Part shown: piece after piece, positions 1 through 11,337 of the stretch
How positions within the stretch are numbered: position 1 is the first letter of the stretch
Layout: each line of letters opens with the position of its first letter
Source of the DNA: Camarhynchus parvulus
Taxonomy: Eukaryota; Chordata; Aves; Passeriformes; Thraupidae
DNA: 64,000 nucleotides
NCBI RefSeq assembly: GCF_901933205.1
Contig: NC_044572.1
Coordinates: 21,104,501 to 21,168,500 of the forward strand
Reading direction: 5' to 3'
The notes under the pieces: generated by a model
Database searches by the model: none
Told to the model about the DNA's origin: nothing
The model's input: the letters and a program-made list of their open reading frames with translations, nothing else
Program-made: the position numbers and the translations under genes

Positions 1-701
1 TTTAAATAAACGTGCAAACAAATGACCTGGGGATGCTAAATGATGATAAATTGAAAGTTAAATGCTAGTGGCAATATTGGAGAATGTTACTAACTAGCTC
101 AAATGGCAAAAGTTTTTATGTATGATATGATGCCAAAGTGAGTGGGTGACAACGGAGGTCCAAATACCAGCAGGAATTATTAATGCTAATATTGCCTTGA
201 AAAGTAATTACCAAACATTTAAAATCATGTTTTCACATTCCTCACTTAACTGCAATCCCTGACAGCTGATTTCCATTCCAAATAAGTTGGCAGACAAAAT
301 GATGGGTTTCCCCAGTACTGGATGTTAGTTTGTGTTGTTTGGAGATGTTTTCCTTTATTGTCTGGTGGCCTCCATGGCTATGGCACCTGCAGCCCTCTAA
401 TACAGTTCACCTGTCTCACCCTGTGTGTGCCTGGTTTTCAGCTGGGAAAGACAATGGCATGTTTCTGCCCAAGGCTAAATGCCTTGCTGCTGCAGTGGGT
501 AATTGCTCAGACAAACTTGGTGCTCCTGTTGTTTCCAGGTTCACCAGGAGAGATGATGCCTAAACTGCCTCAGGGTGTTTGGTCACACAGCATGTGTGGG
601 GCAGATTCAGAAGTAGCCTCTAGACCTTATGAATCCATTGGTCTCCAAAGGACTTGCATCACCTTGCACCCCCCCCAAAACATCTGTCTCTTCCACTACA
701 A
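1..701. other. Unannotated AT-rich flank
   Basis: No gene, RNA or repeat family was recognised. An open frame at 322-801 on the plus strand (159 codons) runs into the CR1 repeat that follows. It has no domain, signal or splice context, so it is treated as chance. A short C run at 669-676 lies just before the CR1 3' end. Confidence 0.5.
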
Positions 702-1400
702 CATCACAGAATGGTTTAGGTTGGAGGGGACCCTGGAGGTCGCATGCTCCAGTTCCTGGCTTAGAGCAGGATTAACTTCAAACCTCGACCTGGTTGCTTG
801 ACTGCCCAGTTGCATTTTGAGCATCTTCAACAGCAGAAATTCCAGAAGCTTGCTGGGTTGTTCCAGAATTTTTGTAATTTCTCTGTTAAGATACTTTTCC
901 ACATGTCAAATTTCTCTTGCTGCAAGTTGCATCCATTTTACAGCTCATCACTGGAAAGAGTCAGGCTGTATGTTCTCCATATTCTCCCATGACTTGGTTG
1001 AAGAAGACAGTAAGATCTTCCCTTAGCCTGATCATCTTCAAACTGAAAAAATCCAATTCTTCACTCTCTTTACATATTTATACTCCTGATTTGTGCTCCC
1101 ATCCTTTAATCTTCTCGATAGCCCTTCTGGGCAATCTCCCATATCTAATGTTTTTACCATACCGGAGAACCCAAATCTAGACACAGCACACCAGATCTGG
1201 CCTCACAAGTTCCAGAAAGAGGGGAATAAACACTTCCCTCAATCTCTGGGTGTGCTGCTCACAGGCAGCCCAGCACATGGCTGCTCTTCCCAGCCCCAAG
1301 AGCCCACTGCAGACTGGAGTTCAGCTGCCTCTCCATCAGTGCCCACAGCTGGCCCTGTGCACTTGCAGAGGATTATTTCATCCCAGATGTATGGCAATAC
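702..1400 (-). mobile_element. CR1 LINE fragment, 3' part, minus strand
   Basis: This is a 5'-truncated CR1 non-LTR retrotransposon read on the minus strand. The left edge, CACAGAATGGTTTAGGTTGG at 704, is the reverse complement of the classic avian CR1 3' terminus. Continuing rightwards (toward the element's 5' side) come the familiar segments for CR1 tails: a GATCTTCCCTTAGCCT word near 1014, CAAACTGAAAAAATCC near 1039, the CCAGATCTGGCCTCACAAG word near 1191, and a GAGGGGAATAAACACTTCCCTCAATCT-type segment near 1220-1246. The stretch near 1290-1380 still matches the part of CR1 that mentions cached words such as AAGAGCCCACTGC. All frames are broken. The right edge is uncertain and may extend to about 1440. 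Divergence from the remembered consensus suggests an old copy. It is non-autonomous, with no intact ORF. Confidence 0.85.
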
Positions 1401-4400
1401 AGTGGTTTGTGAACTGGCTGAGGTACCAGAGAGGGAATGATCTGCCTTTTGGGTAAAATCTGGTGTGGTTAATTTTGTTTGTGTAAATTGCATACAAGGT
1501 GTTTGTAGTACCTCTCCCACCAAACATGATGAGACGTGCAGTGCACTTACAAACTTTCTGTTTAGTCGTTTGGGATGAAATGAAAGACTGCTTTACTAAG
1601 ACAGACAATAATTAACTACAGCTTGGAGAGGGTTTAGGTTCATCTGTTAAATCAGGTTCACAGTCTTTTACCAGTGAAATGAACATATTGGGAGGAGGGG
1701 GGGAAAGGCAGACAGAAAGGAGGGAGCACATGGACTACAAAGTTTCCTTTCTGCTTTTCATGAGAACATGAAGACACAAGGTACTTTACCTCTGGTATTC
1801 TCCATCACAGAACAGAATACGGCGCAAGGCAGCAGTTAGGCAGCATCACCATCACAGCAGTGGGGCAGCATCTCTGTGACATGATGGGCCCTCTGTGCCA
1901 TCTCTGGAAAGGTCAGTGGATGGCAGGGGACAAGGCTGTGGCTCTCCACTGCTCCAAGGCAGGGATATACACTCAGGTAGGAGATATGTTCTTGAAAAAT
2001 TAAAATAAGAGTAAACTATGGTCTGAAGAGTGCTGGGATCAGTCCTGGTCCAGAACTGAACGAGATGGGGCTCATGTGTGCAGATTGATGATGTATCACA
2101 AAGATCATGAATTGCCTGTCAAGGAGTCATTCAAATCTCTCCAGCTTGGTAGGCAAAATTTTTACAATGAGTTGAAAACAGACCAAATATTAGACCAGTC
2201 TATAACTTCTCTGCAAGTTGCTGTGGGTTTATGTCTTTTATTTCTGGGTTGGGATTTTTTTGGTTTTCATTTGGTAGTCTGTGTTTACGTTTCTGTAATT
2301 GAAATGAATGGCAGATGACTAGCTAAATTCCTTTAAAAGAGTGTTCCCAGAGACACGGTGTCAATAAACAGAAGTATGCAGGATTATAATTATCTGTGAT
2401 CTGTCTAATAGAATAATAATTTAATATGGGTTGGCACAGAGGGTCAGCTCTTTATTTCAAATTAGCATGTCTCCACTGAATTAAACAGATCTCTGACAGA
2501 CTTCAGCAGCTGAAGAACAAACTCAGAATGTTCAAGCAAATTGTGATTCAAATAGACAGTTCACCTTAAAAAGTGTGTTCAGCAGTGGTACACCCAGACT
2601 GCATCACAGAAGAAGAAATGTCACTCTCTGTAGAGTGATTTGCTACTTCTTTCTGTACAGCAGTCTGGAAGCATGTGTGAACTCATTATGTTGTTGAAAG
2701 AGGAATTCAACAGTGCCAGAAAATGAATGCTGGTCTTTATCATCAGCAAGACACTAAGTGAGGTAAAATTTAGTAGAAGGAATTAGTAAAATGGGACAAA
2801 ACCTCTTCTCTCCCATGAATGCAAAAGTATTTTTTTCTGATTCCCAGAACACAACCTGTGTTGATTGGATGACATGACATTAAAACTGCTGACACACTCA
2901 GAGATGGGCTGCTTGTTTACAGAGAATTGAAATTCAGATCCATATTGTCTGAGCAAGGCTGGCTGCAGACAATTTCAAATTGTTTTCCTTTCTCGGAACC
3001 ATTTACCCAACAATGTTTTCCTCCAAGAAGTACTGGCTTCTGCTAATCACACAAAATATGTCTGTGCAGCAAATTCCAAAGCATGTTGTGGCTCAGGGGC
3101 TTTCTTATGTCTATGATCCATTAAAAACTTTCTGGTTTTACATTTTTTATTTTCAGAAGAGAGATGTCTTAAAGACTGATCATCTGGGGAGGCCTGTGGT
3201 CTATGAGCTAAGCTGGGCTGCGCTGAAGCCTCACGACTCCACCTCCTGGCTATTGGGAGCTGAACAGAAAATCCATCTCTGAAGTTGCTGTGGTCAAGGA
3301 AGGATCAAGGATTGGTGGTTGAAGGCATTGCAGATAGTTTGGAGAGAAACTCCTCAGCTATGGCACTCATTGCTGTACCGACTTGTTCTCAAGTTATACT
3401 TGGTTATTGTACATCACAATCCTGTGTTACTCAAAGGAGACACGCTTGAAAAGACAGCAATAATTTTGAAATAGGCTGAAAATAAATGAGCAGGCTTAGA
3501 AACTTCTTAATTGTCCTTTCCCTGTAAATTATGGAAACGGAAGATAGTTCTGAGTCAGTATGAACAGAAGATTTGTGTGATTTAAGACTTGTTTGCTTTT
3601 GGAAGTTCCCATACTGCTTGCTGCTGTGTGAAATGTGATGGTTATTCCACCATCCCAGCAAATATAACTGATTTGTGCAAGCACAGATGAAGAGAAACCT
3701 CTGAAGTATTGCCTCAACATGAAAAGCATGTTGTGAAATTCCTTATTATTATAATACTTATGGATCTGTGCAGACTATTTATACTCTGGACTTTGTGTAC
3801 AGGACAGATGGCTGGCCAGTTTGCATATGGCTGCAGAACACAATTTGGACAAAGAATGGTTCTGCATCACTTAGGATATGATCTTTTGGAATAAAAGTTT
3901 TTTTCTTGGAGTGAGGCACAAAAAACTGCTGAGGGGTTTTATGGCCAATGTGCATTTTGTTTTGATGTCTGAAGATGATGATTTCCTCCTAGCCTGTTAG
4001 AAGGCTAAAGCTTACCATGTTTTCTGTTTGCAAGATAAGTTTATTTCAAAGAAGATCTAAATGCTTTAAGATATGACAATTTCAGGGCATGTGAGACCTA
4101 TAAAATAAGGAGCAGTTCAGAAAGGGTTAATGGGGTATGAAAGGAGGCTCTGATATATCCAGTTAAAAGATCTAAGGGATATATAATTTTAACAGCAGGC
4201 AGAAAGTTCAAAACAAACAAAGGTGATGGTTTTTGCATTCTATGAAGGTAGTCTGTGTGGCCCCTTGAGTTTGGATGCTGGGACTATGAAGAATTTGAAT
4301 GGCTTTAAAAGCATGAGTAGATAAAATTAATTGAAAAGAGCCCATCAGTATCCATTCAATGAAAAGGCAACAGCTCTTGTTCAGAAAGTCTCTGAGCTAC

Positions 4401-7400
4401 AATGTTTTTTTGGAGTCGGGGACTGAACTTGGGGGAAATAGAAGTGCTTCCCTTGCATTACTATTCCTCCACTGTTGACCACAGACAGGAGCAGGGTGCA
4501 GTGATCAACAAACCCATGGTCTGCCTCAGTAACACCAGTCTTGTGTCCTTATGTTGTGCTGCATTATTGGACTGGGTCTCAAAACTACTGTAAAGACCCA
4601 TTATAACTGAGAATGACAAAAGGGCTGGAGGTCCTCTTATGAGACCCATCTCTTGATGTTAATTTGGTAACAAATATCACTTCTTATGCTATAAGAATTT
4701 ATGGATCTGTACTACAATGTATTCATTCTATTTATCTTCATTGAAACCCTAAGATATTTCCAAATAGTTGGTAACAGCTGACTGGGGACCTCATAGTTTC
4801 CCTAGGACAGTTTCAAATAAAGATCCCATGACATCAGTTACATGAGTTTTGAACTGGAGTATCCATTTGTATGATCCTTCACTCCCTACACTCCAAACCA
4901 GCAAGACAGAGGCTTGTTACAAATGTCAGATCAAGCTAAACCAATTTGCATTTTCTGAGGTTTGCATATATGCAATCTTGTCAAATGAAAGCCATAACAA
5001 GCTTGATACAACAAAGGACAGAGTGAGCTCCTTATGCTGTTTGTAGTGGGAGCAGCTAAAGCCTCATGCCTCCTATAAAGGCAGTATGTTTAAAGAGACT
5101 GGGAAGGATGCCCATGTTCTAGCAATTTTTTACTTGCCAGTAAAACAGAAAACAAGTTATTGCCACAGTAAGAAGTCAGATTTTAAAAATGGCAGAAACA
5201 TACATCTTGAACCTGTTACATATATATATATATATATTCATCAGCCTCTACAGGAGAAGAAAGCATATTATAATGTGATTACCCACAGCAAGGAGCTGCT
5301 GGAGTGTTAATAGCAATCTGTCCTCTTGAGCTTCCAGAGCTCTCCACAGCAGCCTGGAGACTCTTCTCACTTCAAATTCAAGCTTATTGTCTCAAACAGA
5401 AGTTATGTTGCAAAGCGCTAAAAGATATTTTAATAAAATGGTGCAGGCTAAATTGCTGACTACAGGAAAATTTTGCAGCTTCACAATAGGAATTGTAGGG
5501 TTCCTGCTGCCTTTTTAAACTGCATGATAAATTGCAAGCTTCTTGCTTCTGTGCCACAGGCTCAGGGAGCATTGCATGATCACCATTGCTTTTCTTATTT
5601 ACTTTTCATGCCTACTGCCGTCCATATAAAAGTGTCTCTGCTTATGCTCAGGCTCCCTCAACTTTTCTCATTGGTTATATAGCAGAACAATCTGTTTGGC
5701 AGTTAATGTAAACATACATCATGGATGTAATGTTAATTACATTTTAATTCTCTGCGTCCATTACATCTGTCACCTCAGTCTGTGCACTTGCTGTGAGCCT
5801 ATTAACCCATTGTCAGGGCTCTGGAGATCACTTTACTCAGATGTGCACAAGGCCTGGTTCTGCAATTTCATATAGACAGCAATACCAAAATCTTCTGTTT
5901 TCACACAGAGTTTGCAGACTGTTTTGCTGTGCAGTGCAAGGTGTGCTGTTCTACTGTTGTCCTTTATGGCTGGAAGCTACCCCAAGCAAGAGTAATACAT
6001 GGAGGTTTGTTTCCACCCAAATCTCGGTGACTAGTGTTTTTCTTTGTAGAGGTCCTCAGGAGCATCAGGGAGGTTGGCATTCACCACTGTTTAGGTAGAA
6101 GTAATTGGTGGAATTTTGTTTGTTTGAATATCTCACTGAGGACCTAAGCCAAAGTCAACTTGACAGAAAGCCTGGTACTGGCTACAGGAAGACTTTGCTC
6201 CAGCTCAGGAGTGAAGACTTTGCTCCAAACACTGTGAAACCTGAATAGGTCAGATGAGAAAATGCCATAGTAAGGAGAGTAAGAGAGCAGATGTGAATAT
6301 GTTACTAAAAAAGTAGGGGCCTTCATGAGATGCTTTCTGTGCTACTGAGAAATTGAGTTAGCAAGTTTTTTCCTAAGCCTTGATCTTGCTGGTTTGCAGG
6401 TGTAATCTGATGGCTTCTGCTCCTCAGTAAAGAGAATGAACACATTTGTGCCTGAAAGAGACCCCACCTATGATTTCTTTCTGAGATCCACTAAATAGAC
6501 AGTTTTAAACCTTCTTTAGTTTGTGCTTCAGTGGTTCAGTTAAATGTTTTTAATCAGGATGTCATACTGTATCAAGGGATAGAACCTTTGGAAATCTAAG
6601 TGTATTATGTCAGCTGTCACTTTTTATTAACTAAACTTGTCAAAAATGCTAGCAATATTTCAGTGTTAAATGCTAACATTTAAAATTGCGTTTAAATGGG
6701 ATGCTATTGTTTTCATTAAAGTGTATTGTCAGTGTTCCTTATATATGCATCTTACATTGTACTTAAACCAGTCTTTGATAATAGTATTTATGTCATGCTC
6801 TGTCTTTCCCATGATTTTGCTTGTGATGAGTGCTAAGCTAACAAGTCTGCAGTGAGCCCTGCAGTTTGCCCACCATTAATGCTTTACCTGTTCTTATATC
6901 TGCATCAGCCATTGTGCAGCATCAAACACAGACAACTGTTTTAAAAAAAGATAGCTTTTGATGTAGGTTATACATATTCTGTATGCAAAAAGGTCAGGTC
7001 AAATGCTTTTACAGATATAGCAATGATAATCAGAGCATAACCTCTAAATTTTGATGCAGCCTCTGGCTCTGACTCCTGCAGCTAACACAAGTATTGATGG
7101 GTGAATTTACTGTATGTGTACTTTGGTTAATATTTACACAGTGCTTTGAAGACACAAACTATTGAAGTCCTAAATGATATTCAAACCTACATAAACTTAC
7201 TGCTTTAGGACAAGGATTAGAAATATATGCCACCTGAGGTGATGTAAAACCTTGGTGAGCAAGAGTGTAGTTCAAAGCTGATGTTCTAGTATGACAGATG
7301 GGAATCTTCTCTATTGAAAAACCCAGAAACAACTTACAATTATCTGACCATAATGAAACCTTGTAATGTCTAAGTTGTGACATGGTTACAAGGAAAGGAC

Positions 7401-9311
7401 ATACAATGACACTGAACAATTGAATCAAATATGCCATAAAATAACAGTCCTAAAATAGTAAATGTTGCGATGAATTATTAAAGTTGCTTATTTTAACATT
7501 TTATTTACTGAATTTTGCATTATTAAAATTACAAATCATGAACTCACATTGTGCTGTCATTGAATCTGGCCTCATTGAGATTTGCTTTGTTCCCATTCAG
7601 TCTATCCAGTTGGTTAATATGAACTTGGTTCCTGAGTCATTACACCCTTGTGATTCATGCCACTGACTCCTTGTTGCCCATTCCCTCTCATTTGAATTTT
7701 CTTGGCTGTGCCAGGTAAGCTTTGTGAAGCTCCACGCCATGAATCTCTCAACATGTGTTTTCCCATGTGCAACACCTCTTGTCCTCCATGTCCCAGGGTG
7801 CTAAGCTACTGCCTTCTTTCATTTAATTTTATCCCTGGCATTCAACTTTCTTGCAGTACTCAAATGAAAAAGAAATTAAAGTTGCTTGGTAAAATGAAAT
7901 CCCTCAGGAGATGCCCAGCATATGCCAACTTTCCTGTGATTGTTTTTATACTGTATAAATTTTCATATAGTTTGCTAAATATATAGGATGGTTTTATGTA
8001 CAGGTCAATCAATGGATTCTTTAGCATGGTAACAAGCAGAGACTACTCCTGTGACATGCCCCAAATGGACCAAAGATTTGAGATAAAATTCCTTACAGGG
8101 AAGGGAGGAATCTGTAACGCTAAAAACGGAACATCAAATAGAAAACTTTTTAGACAGAGTGAAAGCACAAAGGAATAGAAACAGCTCTACCTATACTCCT
8201 CTGAGTTGCTGAGAAAAGCCTGGATCTGTCTGTCCCATCCAAGGAAATAAGGCTGGCCCAGGTGCAGAACAACGTCCCAGTCTGTGCCCGTTTGTGTCTC
8301 TCCTCTTCCATGTCTTCTCCAAAGAGCACCCACAGCCCTTCATGGAAAACATGTAATGAACACACAAAAAAAGGAGAATCACCCACCATGATTTAAAGAG
8401 ACCCCGAGAGGGCAGGTCCCATGGACAATTGTATCCTCTTCAACATCATTTCTGTTCTTCTTTGAGGTCAGAGGCCTGATTCCTTCTGGGCAAAGCCGCA
8501 GCACTGATAAACCCGGCAGCAGCAGCATAAAGCAGGGTCTGTCTTCTCTCGTAGCTTGGATGCTTTATATTCAAAACTACCTATTTATAACATTTCTCAT
8601 TTGAATGCTAAAATGGTATCTGCCATTTTTAAAACAACACTTATCTGTTCTGGTGAAATCAGTTTATTTTTGAAACTACCTACCTTGTGCACGTAGTCAT
8701 ACTGCTGGCAATGACAGCTGAGCTTTGACTCAAGTCCCAGTAGAAACAGTGCCATTACACCTCATTTGCCTTTTTCTCTTTGAAACTTCTCCTGATAGAT
8801 GAACTTTTGGATATTTTCAAAATATCAGTTCAATGGCAAGTTAATTTTCAGATTGTCAGTGATACCTGCCTAATGTCTGAACAGGGATGCTAAGCCAACT
8901 GTGTCTAGGCACAGTGCTCAGTACCCTTACATGTCCTCAGAGCAGTCTGTGTGGGAGGAGAGGCTGCCCTGCTCATCAGACAGGGTAAGCACGTGGTTGG
9001 CTTTAATTACAGATGGATGGTTGAAAAGTGGCACTATTGAACCTGCTACCCATCACTACCTGAGTCTGAGCTTCTCACCTGGCTCCAGGGAGATGCAGGC
9101 AGTGCTGGCCAAGGAGTAGAGTGGGTGTTGCACCCCAGCCTCCCACATCTGCTTAAACTTGGCTTTAATCAGCTGGAGGAGAGGCATGGAAATGGGATGG
9201 AATTGCTGTCCTCAGCTGTCTGCCAGAGGTTAGAGAGGGGCCAGTTACACTCCCCACAGAGGTGAGCAGTGAAAGGAAACCTTCTCATGTTGCAGCAAGA
9301 GAAATTCAGAT
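1401..9311. other. Unannotated intergenic or intronic DNA
   Basis: There is no gene or recognisable transposon in this 7.9-kb stretch. It contains a TA dinucleotide run at 5220-5237, and a 15-bp direct repeat (GAAGACTTTGCTCCA at 6188-6202 and 6213-6227, period 25). Open frames such as 2980-3282 (plus) stay at or below about 100 codons with no recognised domain. A pyrimidine-rich run ending TTTTCAG at 3151-3157 resembles a splice acceptor, but nothing downstream supports an exon. Confidence 0.5.
5220..5237. repeat. (TA)n microsatellite
   Basis: A perfect TA dinucleotide run of about nine units is embedded in otherwise unremarkable sequence. It is probably length-polymorphic. No functional role is indicated. 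Confidence 0.95.
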
Positions 9312-9500
9312 TAGAATCAGAGAATCACTGAGGATGGAAAAAACTTCTAAGATCATCCTGTCCAACCATAAACATAACCCTGACAAGTTCACCACTAAAC
9401 CATGTCCTTAAGTGCCACATCTTTTAGATACCTCCAGGGATGGTGTCTCAGTCGCTTGCCCACGGCAGCTTCTTTCAATGCACGAGTTCTGTAAAGAGGT
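9312..9500 (-). mobile_element. CR1 LINE 3' tail, short, minus strand
   Basis: TAGAATCAGAGAATCACTGA at 9312 is the reverse complement of a CR1 terminus. It is followed by words found in avian CR1 tails: CTAAGATCATCCTGTCCAACCAT, then an ACTAAACCATGTCCTTAAGTGCCACATCTT-type run at 9394-9423, then CCTCCAGGGATGGTG near 9432. Similarity fades after about 9500, where the CR1 word for a long-tail segment (TTCTGTAAAGAGG) is last visible. The copy is only about 190 bp, a strong 5' truncation typical of CR1. It differs in sequence from the 0.7-kb copy and probably belongs to another subfamily. Confidence 0.85.
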
Positions 9501-10174
9501 TGGGTGAGTCATGCCATGAGCATGGTTTGGGCATCACGCCTTCCTCTCCACTGACCCTGCAGGAGTGAGCAGTTCAGCTGGAGGTGGTTGCACTGCAAAC
9601 ACCAGCTGTACCACAGGACCTTCTTGTCTACCCCGATTGGAATCACCCATATGTTTGCCCTTTGGTCCTTTAAGATATTTTCAGAATAACTGCTTCCTTA
9701 ATAGTCACTGAACTCTTTTTAAGGACAGATAAAGCGCAATCTATGCATTCTAGCTTATTGTTATAAGTGGGCATGTATTTGATATACAGCAAATGTTTCT
9801 GTATATGGTTTTCTTTTTCCTAAAAAAGCCATTGGTTTTTTTTGGCTGAAGCTGTCTTTGCCATTAAAAGTAAATCCAGGAGACCAGGTGATCATTCCCA
9901 GAATATTTCCATTTCAGGCTAATGATTGTGAAGAACAACCCCTGAGGTAGAGTGCAAGTTAATACTGCTGTCAATTTTTTTCAGGTTTCTCCTGTAGAAT
10001 TATTTATGCTTTCTCATGAATGATTCCCTGGAAGGTTAATCAAAATAATATCAGTGGTATTTCCTTCTTTGGTCCAGCTATCAGTTCCAGAGCAGTATGT
10101 TTATGTGGAAAACCCAAGATACTTCTCCAAGTGTAATAGCTTGCACCAAGGCTTTCTGTCTCCCACAGCAATAG

Positions 10175-10202
10175 GAAGAGGACTTGCAGAAGAGGACTTG
10201 CA
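10175..10202. repeat. 14-bp tandem duplication
   Basis: Two exact adjacent copies of GAAGAGGACTTGCA lie at 10175-10188 and 10189-10202. The period is not a multiple of three. This is probably a replication-slippage event. Confidence 0.95.
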
Positions 10203-10570
10203 GATGCTGGCCTCTGCAACATACTCCATTAGCTTGGCACAGTCTTATTTTGGTAGGTGTCCAGTCTTGCTGGGATTTTTGCAAACTCTGTCAACATAGA
10301 CGGATGCTCAGTGCTGAATAAGCTTTGTTTACTATTTGTGCTAGAAGTGAGTCAAAAAGCTCTATGACCACCTTCTAGCCAAAAGGCAATGCTGGAGTTT
10401 TCTGTGCAAAGAGCATTTGGAATCTTAACATTTTCAGAATCATGTAGGGAAAAAAATTGAAATCCCAGAGATACTGAAGAACATGTGAAATATAGTTTAT
10501 GTGAGTGTGCCAAAGACTTCTGTCCAAGCTGGAACAAGGGGATGTCTTCTGATCCTTTTGTTTCCAAGGC

Positions 10571-10586
10571 TTTTTTTTTTTTTTTT
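10571..10586. repeat. Poly-T run (16 bases)
   Basis: A run of 16 T. It could be the tail of a minus-strand retrocopy, but the sequence to its right shows no recognisable retroelement or mRNA, so it is listed only as a homopolymer. Confidence 0.95.
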
Positions 10587-11295
10587 GCACAACCTCAACC
10601 AGTCCTCTAGGAAGAACGTAAGTCCAAGAAAGTTCTCTTTATAGTATTTGGAATTAAGTACTGCACAGATATTTTGCTAACATCTGTCTGCCTCAGTTTA
10701 GGGAACAGAAACGGATTCATCTGAGGAAGCTGCTGGCAACTGACATACAGAAAAGCTGAATCACAGCCAGCACCAGAATCATAAAAATGCACTGTTTTGT
10801 TCAAAAGGAAGAATTTTGTCATTAGCCATGCCAGAACCTGCCTTCGTAGACAGAAATGGATGAGTGAGCGTTACCTTATCTCAACAACCAGTTTACCAGG
10901 TCACGCACTGGCAGAGTCCTAATTGCATCCATGATCTCACAGAGGTGACAAAGCCAAGCTTGTTCCTGGCTCAGGAGAAGCTTCTCTAGATGTATATATT
11001 TGAAAATGGGTTATGTGGCCAGACAACAGGCAGCTCTTACAGGGAGGCCCTTCTATGAGACTGCTTTGTTCTCTTCTTTGTCTCTTCCTGGGAAGGCTCT
11101 GTTGTGAAGGAGATGGTATCCGGAGGCAGCAGGGACCACTGCTGCTCACCAGCCTTACACTGGTGCCCTCAGTGAAGTCATCCCTGAATAAATGGATTGC
11201 CACCTCAAAAAGCCCTTCAGGTGAGAAATACACCATCATGACAGTAGAGGTAAGGCCTGCCCAAACTCTCTGTTGCTGAGGATGGGAATTTTGGG

Positions 11296-11337
11296 GAGCA
11301 ATACTTTCAAGGAAGAGGCTGATGGAAAGTATTGCTC
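11296..11337. repeat. Perfect 13-bp inverted repeat, 16-nt loop
   Basis: The left arm GAGCAATACTTTC (11296-11308) and right arm GAAAGTATTGCTC (11325-11337) are exact reverse complements around a 16-base spacer. A G-T wobble followed by a G-C pair could extend the stem outward. The stem is too short for a typical pre-microRNA. No other RNA motif is seen, so function is unknown. Confidence 0.9.

Noticed and set aside
322..801. 159-codon plus-strand open frame
   Set aside because: It runs into the CR1 copy at 702, has no domain or splice context, and several frames of this length are expected by chance in 64 kb.
3120..3282. Terminal exon after a splice-acceptor-like pyrimidine tract
   Set aside because: The putative exon has no recognisable domain, no matching donor elsewhere and no clear polyadenylation context.
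10571..10586. Poly-T as the tail of a minus-strand processed pseudogene
   Set aside because: No recognisable mRNA-derived sequence lies to its right.
11055..11279. Possible small secreted protein starting MRLLCSLLCLFLG
   Set aside because: The start resembles a signal peptide, but the rest has no family, no intron signals and a minus-strand open frame across it. One hydrophobic stretch is not enough.
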